48,018 bases of DNA, taken from NCBI GenBank assembly GCA_019750915.1, contig JAIENY010000032.1, positions 1 to 48,018 of the forward strand, given 5' to 3'. Positions 10,547 to 18,757 of the stretch are shown here, piece after piece. Numbering within the stretch: the stretch's first letter is position 1; each line of letters begins with the position of its first letter. The translations under genes and the position numbers were made by a program. A model generated the notes under the pieces. It did no database searches. It had not been told where the DNA came from and was given only the letters and a program-made list of their open reading frames with translations. The stretch is from Xanthobacteraceae bacterium. GTDB lineage: Bacteria; Pseudomonadota; Alphaproteobacteria; Rhizobiales; Xanthobacteraceae.

Positions 10547-10701
10547 CGTCCGGGCGTCTTTTCTCGCGGCGTTGAGCGGCCTCATCCACAATTTGCGGGA
10601 AAATACCTGTTTCGAAAGTAAAATCAGGCGCTCCTTTGCTGGACATCCTGATATCGCTTTGCTAAACGACGCCCTCCTGCGGACATGTTCCGGCTGGGTA
10701 C

Positions 10702-10777
<76 letters not shown>

Positions 10778-10790
10778 TATAAACCAAAGG

Positions 10791-12212
10791 CTAAGCCGTC
10801 GCCGATGAGCGGCAAGGCTGGTCCCGATTTTCAGATCGATCATCGTTAGCTTCGCGATCAAAGCGTAAAGTCGCGGCGGCGTGCTGAAACCGGATTTCGG
10901 CGCGCAATCCGGCCCGGTCATCCCGATTGGTGAGGGTGAGTTTTGCTCCGATCGCATTCAGCGCCGTTGCCGCGATCGATAATCCAAGGCCGCTTCCCAA
11001 TTCCGTCTTGTTGCGGCCCCGGAAAAATCGGTTCATCACAAGTGGAAGATCTTCGCTCGCTATTCCCGGTCCCTGATCCTCGACGCAGAGCGATGCGTTG
11101 CCTGATGAGATGTTCGCAAACCACCGGATCGTCCCCGGCTTTTGCATGTGGTTGGCTGCATTTTCATGCAGATTTCTAATCGCCAGTGTGAGCAGGTCCC
11201 TGTCCGTTTCGATGGACATCCCCGCCAGGTTCTGATCGATATCAACGGCATGTAAATCGCTGGAAGGCAGTTGGGTCACGATATCCCGGATCAGCACACC
11301 GGGATTGAACTGCACGTTTCGAACGCTCAGGCTTGAGGAATCAAGTTTGGCCATCGCGAGCAACTGTCTGACAAGGCGGGCGGTGCGGTCCACCGCCACG
11401 AGCATTTGCCGCAGGGCGCCTTTTCTCGTCGCTTCATTGTCGGTTGCAAGCGCGATCTGGGCCTGCGCGCGCAGACCAGCCAGCGGCGTCCGGAGTTCGT
11501 GAGCCGCGAACGCCGTCACATCGCGTTCTCGCTTGCGTGCCATCTGCACTTTTGTCAGCAGACTGTTAAGCGAGGCGACCAGCGGCGCCACCTCGAGAGG
11601 AGCATTTTTAACCCCGATCGGGCGCATATCGTCGCCGCCTCGCGCCGTCAGATCAGCCGCTATCACCCGAAGCGGCTTCAATTCCCTGTCCAGGCTGGTC
11701 CAGATCAAAGCCGCTAGGAGAGGGATCACAAGCAGCAAAGCCGACATGACGGTCTTGATCAGTTCGAGAATCAAATGATTTCGTAACTCAAGCCGGTCAC
11801 CGACGAGAATGCGAATGCCCTTCACGCTGTCTTCGATCGTGTAGACCCGCCAAAGTTGTCCATCCACCGTGCGGCTGGAGAAGCCCTCCTTGATCTCGCT
11901 GAGTTGCGCGGATGGGGTTCCGGATGTCTTCGCAATGAGCCGTCCATCGATTGACCATATTTGGCAGGACAGCTGGTGTTCGTACAGCGGCGCTTCGTTC
12001 AACAGCTCAGGCAGCTTGTCACGCTGAGGCGCGGCGACCCCGCTTTGCGGGACGAGTGACAAAACCATCTTTGCCGCTTCCTGAAGCCGGGAATTGAGAA
12101 CGTCCTCCATTTGGTTGCGCGTGCCAACATAGATCCAGCAAACTGCGCTCAGCCAGATAACGCTTGTGGCGGCGACGAGAATGACGAACAGGCGAGTGCG
12201 TATTGAACTCAC
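10791..12212 (-). CDS. Sensor histidine kinase, QseC/PmrB-type
   Basis: 473 residues. An N-terminal membrane helix (about 7-30), a periplasmic sensor of about 120 residues, and a second helix (about 152-172) are followed by a HAMP-like linker. The HisKA segment FAAHELRTPL carries the phosphorylated His238. The ATPase domain has the N-box (NLHENAANHM), the G1 box (EDQGPGIA) and GSGLGLSIA. It should autophosphorylate and pass phosphate to the regulator encoded just upstream, whose gene overlaps this one by 4 bp. The periplasmic region lacks an obvious acidic ligand cluster, so the signal (metal, peptide, oxidant) is not evident. QseC, PmrB and BasS-like kinases share this layout. Confidence 0.92.
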   Translation of the reverse strand: MSSIRTRLFVILVAATSVIWLSAVCWIYVGTRNQMEDVLNSRLQEAAKMVLSLVPQSGVAAPQRDKLPELLNEAPLYEHQLSCQIWSIDGRLIAKTSGTPSAQLSEIKEGFSSRTVDGQLWRVYTIEDSVKGIRILVGDRLELRNHLILELIKTVMSALLLVIPLLAALIWTSLDRELKPLRVIAADLTARGGDDMRPIGVKNAPLEVAPLVASLNSLLTKVQMARKRERDVTAFAAHELRTPLAGLRAQAQIALATDNEATRKGALRQMLVAVDRTARLVRQLLAMAKLDSSSLSVRNVQFNPGVLIRDIVTQLPSSDLHAVDIDQNLAGMSIETDRDLLTLAIRNLHENAANHMQKPGTIRWFANISSGNASLCVEDQGPGIASEDLPLVMNRFFRGRNKTELGSGLGLSIAATALNAIGAKLTLTNRDDRAGLRAEIRFQHAAATLRFDREANDDRSENRDQPCRSSATA

Positions 12213-12874
12213 TGAACACCCGACCCGATTCGATAACCGACGCCTCGGACGGTTTCAATGCGATGCCGTCCAATCTTGCTTCGGAGTTTGTGAATGTGGA
12301 CCTCGACTGCATTGCTTTCGATCTCTTCCTGCCACCCGTAAAGGCGGGACTCGATCGCGTCTTTTGACAGGATGGCGCCGGGTCGATCCATCAAGGCCGT
12401 CAGAAGCGAAAACTCCCGCCGTGAGAGAGCGATCCAGTCGCCGCCCGTCGTCGCGGTCATTTGTACGGGATCCACGACGAGGTCGTTATATCGAAGAAGC
12501 GGCATGGCGCGTCCGTTTCCGCGCCGGACCACTGCGCGGACTCGGGCTGCCAACTCATCGAGATCGAAAGGCTTCCCGAGATAGTCGTCCGCCCCAAGGT
12601 CCAGGCCTTTGATCCGGTCGTTGATCTCATCGAGCGCGGTCAACAACACGATCGGGGTTTCGATTTCAGCATTTCTGATTTCAGCCAGCAGGTCGAGCCC
12701 GGATCCATCCGGCAGCATGATATCGATAATGAAGGCATCGAATTTCTCGGAAAATATCACAGCGCGCGCATCCTGGCATGTCGACACCGCCTCGATGAGA
12801 ACGCCTGAGAGGTTGAAGCCGGTTCGTATCCCGTCAAGGAGGACCATGTCATCTTCGATCAAAAGGAGGCGCAT
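12209..12874 (-). CDS. OmpR/PmrA-type response regulator
   Basis: Chosen start ATG 12874 (MRLLLIEDD), the usual family N-terminus; an in-frame GTG at 12889 would add five residues. 221 residues. The receiver domain has the acidic pair E7/D8/D9, phosphoacceptor Asp51 in FIIDIMLPDG, Thr79 and Lys101. A winged-helix DNA-binding domain follows (about 125-220; LSRREFSLL, VEVHIHKLRSKIG, VRGVGYRI). It is co-transcribed with the kinase gene (ATGA-type overlap). A CTTAAG-N5-CTTAAA box lies at 12907-12923, immediately upstream, and a related box precedes the DUF417 gene. This suggests that the regulator controls itself and that gene, like PmrA/QseB regulators. Confidence 0.92.
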   Translation of the reverse strand: MRLLLIEDDMVLLDGIRTGFNLSGVLIEAVSTCQDARAVIFSEKFDAFIIDIMLPDGSGLDLLAEIRNAEIETPIVLLTALDEINDRIKGLDLGADDYLGKPFDLDELAARVRAVVRRGNGRAMPLLRYNDLVVDPVQMTATTGGDWIALSRREFSLLTALMDRPGAILSKDAIESRLYGWQEEIESNAVEVHIHKLRSKIGRHRIETVRGVGYRIGSGVQ

Positions 12875-12906
12875 GCTGTTCGCTTTCACTGGTCCGTGTT
12901 ATGGCG

Positions 12907-12923
12907 CTTAAGGCCGTCTTAAA
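12907..12923. promoter_or_regulatory. Direct-repeat box CTTAAG-N5-CTTAAA upstream of the response regulator
   Basis: CTTAAG (12907-12912), five bases, CTTAAA (12918-12923). This differs at one position from the PmrA/QseB-type box YTTAAK-N5-YTTAAK known for OmpR-family regulators. It lies 18-33 bases upstream of the two possible starts of the regulator gene, consistent with autoregulation. The same bases also read TTAA-N7-TTAA, so CtrA is an alternative binder. Confidence 0.55.
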
Positions 12924-13286
12924 GCGAGGCTTGCATTTGCAGCCGAAATCGAGGAAGCGCGCACGTGAAATACGCTGTGCTTCCCCCAATCGTTACACCG
13001 GGAACGGTCGTCATCACGTCCGGTCGTTGGACTGGCTGGGTTGCGCTGAACAGGCAGGAAAGCAGACGGTGCCGATTAGCGAGCTCATGCATTGCGGGCC
13101 CGCAGTCCGATACTTTTGCTGCGATGTCCCGTTCGGATGGAGGCCGGAACATTAGGCTCCGATATTCCGAGAACTCCATCAAATCCGGCCTTGTCGCGGT
13201 CCGAAAGCCATGATGCCGAGCCTTCAGGCGGAAAGAGTTGAATTGCGTTGTCACGGAACTCACGGTCGAGTCGATCGCGGCGTCCG

Positions 13287-13303
13287 CTTAAGGTTCGCAT
13301 AAG
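13287..13303. promoter_or_regulatory. Second regulator box CTTAAG-N5-CATAAG upstream of the DUF417 gene
   Basis: CTTAAG (13287-13292), gttcg, CATAAG (13298-13303), one mismatch in the second half-site, 84 bases before the DUF417 start. It shares the half-site and 11-base periodicity of the box at 12907, which links the two-component system to the DUF417 gene. Confidence 0.45.
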
Positions 13304-13386
13304 CTAACTGGTCTTTCTCGGTTTCGAATGGCGTCGGTCGTGTCGTTGCGAAGGCGTCACTTGGCGAAACACAAGGCAGTTATCGA

Positions 13387-13914
13387 ATGAAAGAAAGACT
13401 GAATTCACTGGGCGCGCTCTTTACCGTTGCTGAAAATGGTGCTGGCTCATATCGAATGCTCGCGCTTCTGCGATGGGTGATGGTCGTCGTTTTTGTGTCG
13501 TTTGGAATGCAAAAATTTACTGAGAAATCTGCAGCCGGGATTGCTCAGTTCATCAGCAACAGTCCGCTCGTATGGTGGTTGCAGATATTTGGATTCCGCG
13601 GCGAAGCTTATTTTCTCGGCGTTGTCGAGTTCAGCATTGCTGCGCTTCTTATCGCCGGCGCTTTCGTCCCACTGCTGTCGGCGGTCGGATCGTTGATGGG
13701 CGTCGTGACCTTCGCTGTAACCTGGTCCTTTTTCTTCACAACGCCGGGTGTCGTCACGTGGAGCATTTCGACCGATCCAATGGCCTGGAATTTGGCAGGA
13801 GAATTCCTTTTTAAGGACATCGTCTTGTTGTGCGTGTGCGTCGTATTGCTGCTTGCGTCCATCGATGGTCATCGTTGTCGAAGCAGGAGCCTGTCGTCGT
13901 CGCGGTTCGACTGA
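13387..13914 (+). CDS. DUF417 (YkgB/RclC-like) inner-membrane protein
   Basis: 175 residues with four hydrophobic helices (about 23-42, 68-95, 97-120 and 133-160). It matches the DUF417 pattern: FGMQKFT, the FISNSPLVWW segment (RclC has FVANSPL), LGVVE, a long glycine-rich helix, FFFTTPGV and GEFLFKDIVLL. In E. coli the family member RclC belongs to the reactive-chlorine-response regulon; its molecular action is unknown. Here no RclR or RclA neighbour is seen. Instead a two-component system lies upstream, with related operator-like boxes before both. The Shine-Dalgarno sequence is weak. The last 20 residues are Arg/Ser-rich and not conserved. Confidence 0.8.
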   Translation: MKERLNSLGALFTVAENGAGSYRMLALLRWVMVVVFVSFGMQKFTEKSAAGIAQFISNSPLVWWLQIFGFRGEAYFLGVVEFSIAALLIAGAFVPLLSAVGSLMGVVTFAVTWSFFFTTPGVVTWSISTDPMAWNLAGEFLFKDIVLLCVCVVLLLASIDGHRCRSRSLSSSRFD

Positions 13915-13966
13915 TCCTCTCCTCACGGCGTCCGATTCAAAGCGAGCCGTTCTGCAAAATAAATCG

Positions 13967-14003
13967 CGCAGCGAAGAGGGTAGGACCCCATCTCTTCGCT
14001 GCG
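13967..14003. terminator. 12-bp inverted repeat after the DUF417 gene
   Basis: cgcagcgaagag (13967-13978) and ctcttcgctgcg (13992-14003) form a perfect 12-bp stem with a 13-base loop, 52 bases after the stop codon. No T-run follows. It is likely a terminator or mRNA 3' structure. The rest of the 307-base interval to the protease gene shows nothing else. Confidence 0.6.
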
Positions 14004-14221
14004 TGACGGCACGGCGCGGCGGCGGGGGTGTCCGCGATGAACGAGGCTTCGGTTCGGGGCAGCGTTACGCAAAGTTCATCTGCGCGGGTCCGAATCCGTT
14101 TTGATTTTGGGTTCAACGACGGCTGTTTACCGACCTGTCGAAAGATTAATTCCGCAAAAAGGGCTCTGTAATGTGAAGGCCCTTACTTCGTTGTGAAGCG
14201 CAAAATTCACAACGGAGATTC

Positions 14222-15715
14222 ATGATGGCACAATCGATCAAGCACAAAGTCAAATTCACGGGGCGCCGCTTTGCGCTCATGGCATCCACGGCCGGACTGG
14301 CAGTCACTGTTCTGCTCACCGGTCCCGGATTGATCAGCCCGAAATTTCCCGCCGCGATTTCATCCGCTCGTGCCGCTGACGCCGCGCCGGCTTCCGCCGG
14401 ATTTGGCGACCTCGTCGCCAAGGTGAAGCCCGCGGTCGTCTCGGTTCGCGTCAGGATCGATGAAAAGGTCGCGGCGGACGAGCAGGGCGGAATGCAGCCG
14501 GGCCGGTCGGTTTCACCTTTCGAACAGTTCGGCTTTGGGGATGAAAATCCGATGCCGCAGCGTCATCAGATGATGGTGGGTGAGGGATCGGGTTTCTTCA
14601 TCTCACCGGATGGCTACATCGTCACCAACAATCACGTCGTCGATCATGCCAAGTCTGTTCAGGTGACGATGGATGACGGCACGATTCACACCGCGCGCGT
14701 GATCGGTACCGATCCAAAGACAGACCTGGCCTTGATTAAGGTCGACGGCAGGAACGACTTCCCCTCCGTCTCGTTCGCGGACAAGGCGCCGCGTGTCGGT
14801 GACTGGGTGGTGGCGGTCGGCAATCCGTTCGGCCTTGGCGGAACGGTCACCGCAGGCATCGTGTCCGCGCGCGGGCGCGACATCGGCGCTGGACCATACG
14901 ACGACTACATCCAGATCGATGCGCCGATCAACAAAGGCAACTCCGGTGGCCCGGCGTTCGACGTCAATGGCAACGTGATCGGCATCAATACGGCGATCTT
15001 CTCACCGTCGGGCGGCTCGGTCGGCATTGGCTTTGACATTCCGGCGGACACCGCCAAGCTGGTCGTGGCCAAGCTCAAGGACAAGGGATACGTCACGCGC
15101 GGCTGGCTTGGCGTGCAGGTGCAGCCAGTGACGGCGGAAATCGCGGACAGCATCGGCCTGAAGCAGGCCAGGGGTGCCATCGTCGATAATCCACAAGCCG
15201 GAAGTCCTGCCGCGTCGGCGGGCATCCAGTCGGGCGACGTGATTGCCGCGCTCAACGGCGCACAGATCAAGGACTCGCGCGATCTGGCCCGCAACATCAG
15301 CCTGATGGCGCCGGGTACCTCGGTGAAACTCGATGTGATCCGTCACGGCGAGCAGAAGGTCGTGACGCTCACGCTCGGTGAAATGCCGAATGATCGTCAG
15401 GCCAACGCCCGCGAAGATCATGGCAACGCCACCGGTCCCCGTCTCGGCCTTGATCTGGCTCCAGCCAGCGAAGTGGCCGGCTCCGGCGACAAGGGTCTTG
15501 TGGTGATGAATGTCGATCCGAACGGTCCGGCTGCAGAGCGTGGTTTCAAGACTGGCGATGTCATCCTCGCGGTTGGCGGCAAGCCTGTCGGCACCGTGGC
15601 CGAGGTGAAGGCGGCATTGTCGAATGCGAACGCGAACGGCAAGCAGAACGTCCTGATCCAGGTCAAGACGGCTGACGCGATCCGCTTCGTTGCGGTCCCT
15701 CTGGCAACGGGCTAG
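14222..15715 (+). CDS. DegP/HtrA-family periplasmic serine protease with two PDZ domains
   Basis: 497 residues; ATG 14222 (a second ATG follows directly) after ggag. A hydrophobic segment near residues 20-38 is a signal sequence or anchor, with SARAADA resembling a cleavage site. The trypsin-like domain has the intact triad His138 (TNNHVV), Asp168 (KTDLAL) and Ser241 (NKGNSGGPAFD). Two PDZ domains follow (about 290-380 and 415-490). Such proteins degrade or refold damaged envelope proteins. The domain order equals DegP/DegQ. Expression cues are not obvious from the sequence upstream. A strong hairpin terminator follows. Confidence 0.95.
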   Translation: MMAQSIKHKVKFTGRRFALMASTAGLAVTVLLTGPGLISPKFPAAISSARAADAAPASAGFGDLVAKVKPAVVSVRVRIDEKVAADEQGGMQPGRSVSPFEQFGFGDENPMPQRHQMMVGEGSGFFISPDGYIVTNNHVVDHAKSVQVTMDDGTIHTARVIGTDPKTDLALIKVDGRNDFPSVSFADKAPRVGDWVVAVGNPFGLGGTVTAGIVSARGRDIGAGPYDDYIQIDAPINKGNSGGPAFDVNGNVIGINTAIFSPSGGSVGIGFDIPADTAKLVVAKLKDKGYVTRGWLGVQVQPVTAEIADSIGLKQARGAIVDNPQAGSPAASAGIQSGDVIAALNGAQIKDSRDLARNISLMAPGTSVKLDVIRHGEQKVVTLTLGEMPNDRQANAREDHGNATGPRLGLDLAPASEVAGSGDKGLVVMNVDPNGPAAERGFKTGDVILAVGGKPVGTVAEVKAALSNANANGKQNVLIQVKTADAIRFVAVPLATG

Positions 15716-15759
15716 CTCAACGAACGGCTGTCATGCGTCGAGTCATTTGACCGCTATTC

Positions 15760-15794
15760 GAAAGGCCGCCCAGTTATTCCTGGCGCGGCCTTTT
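15760..15794 (+). terminator. Terminator after the DegP-like protease gene
   Basis: aaaggccgc (15761-15769) pairs with gcggccttt (15785-15793). The loop itself folds by ccag/ctgg, and the stem ends in TTTT (15791-15794). It lies 45 bases after the stop codon. Confidence 0.85.
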
Positions 15795-15951
15795 CGATGT
15801 TCAAAGCCGCAAGACACGATCGCGTGACGCAGAAAATAATTTGCATCGGTTTGCTGGTCGATCGCAACAACAGCAACCAACGCACGGATTGACGTCGCAT
15901 CGGAATCTGCGGAACTTCCGCATCCCACTAAAAAACAAAAGAGTTCATGGG

Positions 15952-17436
15952 ATGAGAAACAAACGGGAGTTCGCGGCGCTGCTGCTTGCTGGCACGCTTG
16001 CGTCGATGACGTCTGCCTTCGCAGCGCAAAAAGCGGATCTCGCAAACAGCGGGATTCTTGATCGTCTGATCGCCCAGACGGGCGTCTACAATAAATCGAA
16101 GACCGGAAAGACGCCTGACTTTGTCGCTGATCCGACCTGGCCACAGCCACTGCCGCATAATTGGCTGCTCGGCCAGATCGGGGGCCTTTACGTCGACGGC
16201 CATGATCACGTCTGGGTCTACAATCGTGCCCGCACCATGACCAACGACGAGGCCGGGCTTGAGGGGCCGTTGCCGGGTATCGCCGACGCCAAAGGCCAGC
16301 CCATCAACGGACTGGGTTTCGTCCGGGCGAATGGTTTTGGCGCCGACTGCTGCCGTGCGGCGCCCTCGGTGCTCGAATTCGACGTCGATGGAAAGTTGCT
16401 GCGTGCGTGGGGCGGTCCATCGGACCCCGGTTTCCTGAAAGCCAAATGCAAGGCGGAAGACGGCTGCATCTGGCCGAACAGTGAACACGGCATCTATGTC
16501 GATCAGAAGGACAACATCTGGCTGGCCGGCAACGAGTCGAAAGGCAAGGAGGATGTGCCGTGGACGACCAACAGGGACGGCGGCGACGGCTTCGTTCTCA
16601 AGTTCGACATGAACGGCAATTTCAAAATGCGGATCGGCGGAACGCCGAAGGGGCCCGACAGCAATAACAAGGACGGCGGTCTGAACGGCACGCCGACGCT
16701 GTATCGTCCGGCGGACATGGTGGTCGATCCGAAAACCAATCGGCTCTACATCGCCGATGGTTACGGCAATCGGCGTGTCCTGATCGTCGATGCCGACACC
16801 GGAAAATATGTCGGACACTTCGGTGCCTACGGCAACAATCCTGTCGACGATGCCGCTGCTGCAGGGGAAGGCACTTGGCCCGAGGGCTCGGTGAAAGGTT
16901 TGAAGAAGCCGGCGTTCTTCCGCAATCCTGTGCACTGTGTGAAGATCGCGGACGACGGCAAGATCTATGTCTGCGATCGCGGCAATGATCGCATTCAGGT
17001 GTTCGACAGCAAGGACCCTTCGCTCGGCAAGGAGTGCAGCAATCCGGGTGGCGAGCCGGGGAAATGCGGCTTTGTCGACGAGCGCTGGATTTCAGCCAAC
17101 ACCTACACCCAGCCGATCATGCCGGGCACGGCCGTGTCGCTGAACTTCTCGACCGACAAAACGCAAAGCTGTCTGTTCGTCGGCGATAACACCAACCAGA
17201 CCATCTATATTCTCAACCGGAGCAATCTGGAGGAGCTCGGACGTTTCGGCCGTGGCGGGCGTGCTTCGGGCGATTTCCACTGGCTTCATCAGGTGAGCCT
17301 CGACAGCAAGGGCAACATCTACACGGCCGAAGTCGATACCGGAAAGCGTGTCCAGAAATTCCGTCGCTACGGCGACTTGGGATGCAGTGGAACCGGCACA
17401 AGGACCGTGGGCGGGGAACCGCCGGAACTTAAATAA
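15952..17436 (+). CDS. Exported NHL-repeat (six-bladed beta-propeller) protein
   Basis: ATG 15952 (MRNKREFAALLLAG) begins a signal peptide cleaved near residue 24; the frame is open upstream but without a credible start. 494 residues. Repeated blade motifs (D-x-x-D/N-x-I/V-W/Y-V: GLYVDGHDHVWVYNR, GIYVDQKDNIWLAG, VVDPKTNRLYIADGYGNRRV, IADDGKIYVCDRGNDRIQVF, SLDSKGNIYTAEV) define an NHL propeller of the type in peptidyl-alpha-hydroxyglycine amidating lyases, although no lyase activity can be claimed. It carries many cysteines (for example DCC, KCKAEDGC, ECSNPGGEPGKC), suggesting disulfides in the periplasm. It appears monocistronic, with a hairpin after the stop. Function unknown. Confidence 0.8.
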   Translation: MRNKREFAALLLAGTLASMTSAFAAQKADLANSGILDRLIAQTGVYNKSKTGKTPDFVADPTWPQPLPHNWLLGQIGGLYVDGHDHVWVYNRARTMTNDEAGLEGPLPGIADAKGQPINGLGFVRANGFGADCCRAAPSVLEFDVDGKLLRAWGGPSDPGFLKAKCKAEDGCIWPNSEHGIYVDQKDNIWLAGNESKGKEDVPWTTNRDGGDGFVLKFDMNGNFKMRIGGTPKGPDSNNKDGGLNGTPTLYRPADMVVDPKTNRLYIADGYGNRRVLIVDADTGKYVGHFGAYGNNPVDDAAAAGEGTWPEGSVKGLKKPAFFRNPVHCVKIADDGKIYVCDRGNDRIQVFDSKDPSLGKECSNPGGEPGKCGFVDERWISANTYTQPIMPGTAVSLNFSTDKTQSCLFVGDNTNQTIYILNRSNLEELGRFGRGGRASGDFHWLHQVSLDSKGNIYTAEVDTGKRVQKFRRYGDLGCSGTGTRTVGGEPPELK

Positions 17437-17450
17437 TCGTCCACAATCCC

Positions 17451-17481
17451 AACCATTCCTGTCGACGACAGGCATGGTTTT
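17451..17481 (+). terminator. Hairpin after the NHL-propeller gene
   Basis: aaccat (17451-17456) pairs with atggtt (17474-17479) and, inside, cctgtc (17458-17463) with gacagg (17467-17472). A TTTT run (17478-17481) closes it. It lies 15 bases after the stop. Confidence 0.75.
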
Positions 17482-17555
17482 GACCTAGACTTTCAACATC
17501 GGGGACCGTTGGGGTTCATTAACCTAAAGCACATTCGCCTTAGATTTGCCGGGAC

Positions 17556-17571
17556 TTAAGCCGCATTTAAC
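17556..17571 (+). promoter_or_regulatory. CtrA-type box TTAA-N7-TTAAC upstream of the DUF2778 gene
   Basis: TTAA (17556-17559), seven bases, TTAAC (17567-17571), an exact match to the alphaproteobacterial CtrA consensus, about 160 bases before the DUF2778 start. It lies in an AT-rich stretch with several other TTAA half-sites (17520 and 17583) and an 8-bp inverted repeat ggaccgtt/aacggtcc (17503-17510 and 17588-17595). It also resembles the CTTAAG-N5 boxes at 12907 and 13287. Confidence 0.5.
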
Positions 17572-17729
17572 TAAATCCGGCCTTAATAACGGTCCGCAAA
17601 GCTGCGATTGGGGACGTCCGTACTTCGGGGTGGCACAATTTGAACGGCCTTGCTTTTCAGGGGAACTCATCGCGTGCGCGCGTGCAACATCGCGCGGCAC
17701 AAGGTGAAAGTGTTTTGGTCGCAAGGCGA

Positions 17730-18755
17730 ATGAATTACCGTTCCGAAACGTCCGGCGGCTTCCAGGCCCGCGAACGTGTTGCTCTCTCCACCAAAGCCGT
17801 TCGGCAGACGTTCTTCGGCGGCCTCACGCTGGCCTGTGCCGGCTCGGTCTGCGTGTGGATTTTGAACGCGTCTTTGACCTCTCCGGCAGAGCCCGCAGCA
17901 CCGCTCCCGCAGAAGGTCGTCAACGTGAAGCCGATTCCGGCGCGCGTTGTTCTCGATCAATATGCCTCGCTTTTCGATTCGACGTCGTCGCTCGGCGCTC
18001 CGCCGACCAATTTTACGGTGCCTGCTTCGTTCGAGTCCCGCTGGGCAGCGGTGTCGCCCGAACAGGCATCGCCGAAGATTGCGATGGCTGTGACCAAGGA
18101 AGTACAGCCTGCGACCAATGTGGTGCAGGAGGTCGCGTCGGCGATTCCGCTGCCGATGCCGCGTCCGGCGGCTTCAATCCGCGCCGCTGAAGCGACCGGC
18201 CCATCCAAGGAGGAGGCGGCGAAGGCCAACAAGGTCGCTTCGCTTGCGCCATCGCAACCGGAGAAGCCGCTCTCGATCTTCGAAAAACTTTTTGGCCGCT
18301 TCCAGCCCGCGCGCCAGACACTGGCCTATGCATCGCCTGATGGCGGACTGGGCGAGGAAGCGTTCAGCAGCGGTCGATTCGATCGTAATACGGCGGTTTA
18401 CGATATTTCCGCCCGCGCGGTGTATCTGCCCGATGGCCGGAAGCTGGAGGCGCATTCGGGTCTCGGCGACATGCTCGACGACCCGCGTTACGTCGATCGG
18501 CGCATGCGCGGCGCAACGCCGCCTGCGACCTACGATCTGAAATTACGCGAGGCGCTCTTCCACGGCGTCGAGGCTATCCGTCTCACACCCGTCGAAGGCA
18601 CGACGTTCGGGCGCACCGGCCTGCTGGCGCATACTTATATGCTTGGTCCGAACGGCGACTCCAACGGCTGCGTCTCGTTCAAGGATTACAATACCTTCCT
18701 GCAGGCTTTCAAAAAGCAGGAAATCAAGAAGCTGGTCGTCGTCGCCAAGCTGTGA
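17730..18755 (+). CDS. DUF2778 (Tlde1-like L,D-transpeptidase-fold) membrane-anchored protein
   Basis: ATG 17730 (MNYRSETSGG) is preferred; a TTG 90 bases upstream is also in frame. 341 residues: a short cytoplasmic start, one membrane helix (about 28-48), a Pro/Ala-rich linker to about residue 195, and a C-terminal DUF2778 domain with His301 and the S-N-G-Cys314 motif expected for the catalytic cysteine of this L,D-transpeptidase-like family. DUF2778 includes the Salmonella T6SS effector Tlde1, which cuts or modifies peptidoglycan. Here there is no T6SS gene and the protein is anchored, so a housekeeping cell-wall role is more likely. Its stop and that of the convergent TAXI gene share the palindrome TGAGCTCA. 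Confidence 0.82.
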   Translation: MNYRSETSGGFQARERVALSTKAVRQTFFGGLTLACAGSVCVWILNASLTSPAEPAAPLPQKVVNVKPIPARVVLDQYASLFDSTSSLGAPPTNFTVPASFESRWAAVSPEQASPKIAMAVTKEVQPATNVVQEVASAIPLPMPRPAASIRAAEATGPSKEEAAKANKVASLAPSQPEKPLSIFEKLFGRFQPARQTLAYASPDGGLGEEAFSSGRFDRNTAVYDISARAVYLPDGRKLEAHSGLGDMLDDPRYVDRRMRGATPPATYDLKLREALFHGVEAIRLTPVEGTTFGRTGLLAHTYMLGPNGDSNGCVSFKDYNTFLQAFKKQEIKKLVVVAKL

Positions 18756-18757
18756 GC

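Larger units (their letters stand above)
12890..13386. other. Non-coding interval between response regulator and DUF417 gene
   Basis: About 500 bases without a convincing gene. Several short frames exist on both strands, but they overlap each other, are rich in Arg, Cys and Pro, and lack ribosome-binding sites. The interval contains the two candidate regulator boxes (12907-12923 and 13287-13303). It may also hold remains of a lost gene; nothing recognisable is left. Confidence 0.6.

Noticed and set aside
12919..13263. 114-codon minus-strand frame upstream of the response regulator
   Set aside because: Overlapped by other equally long frames, no Shine-Dalgarno sequence, and a composition not typical of a protein.
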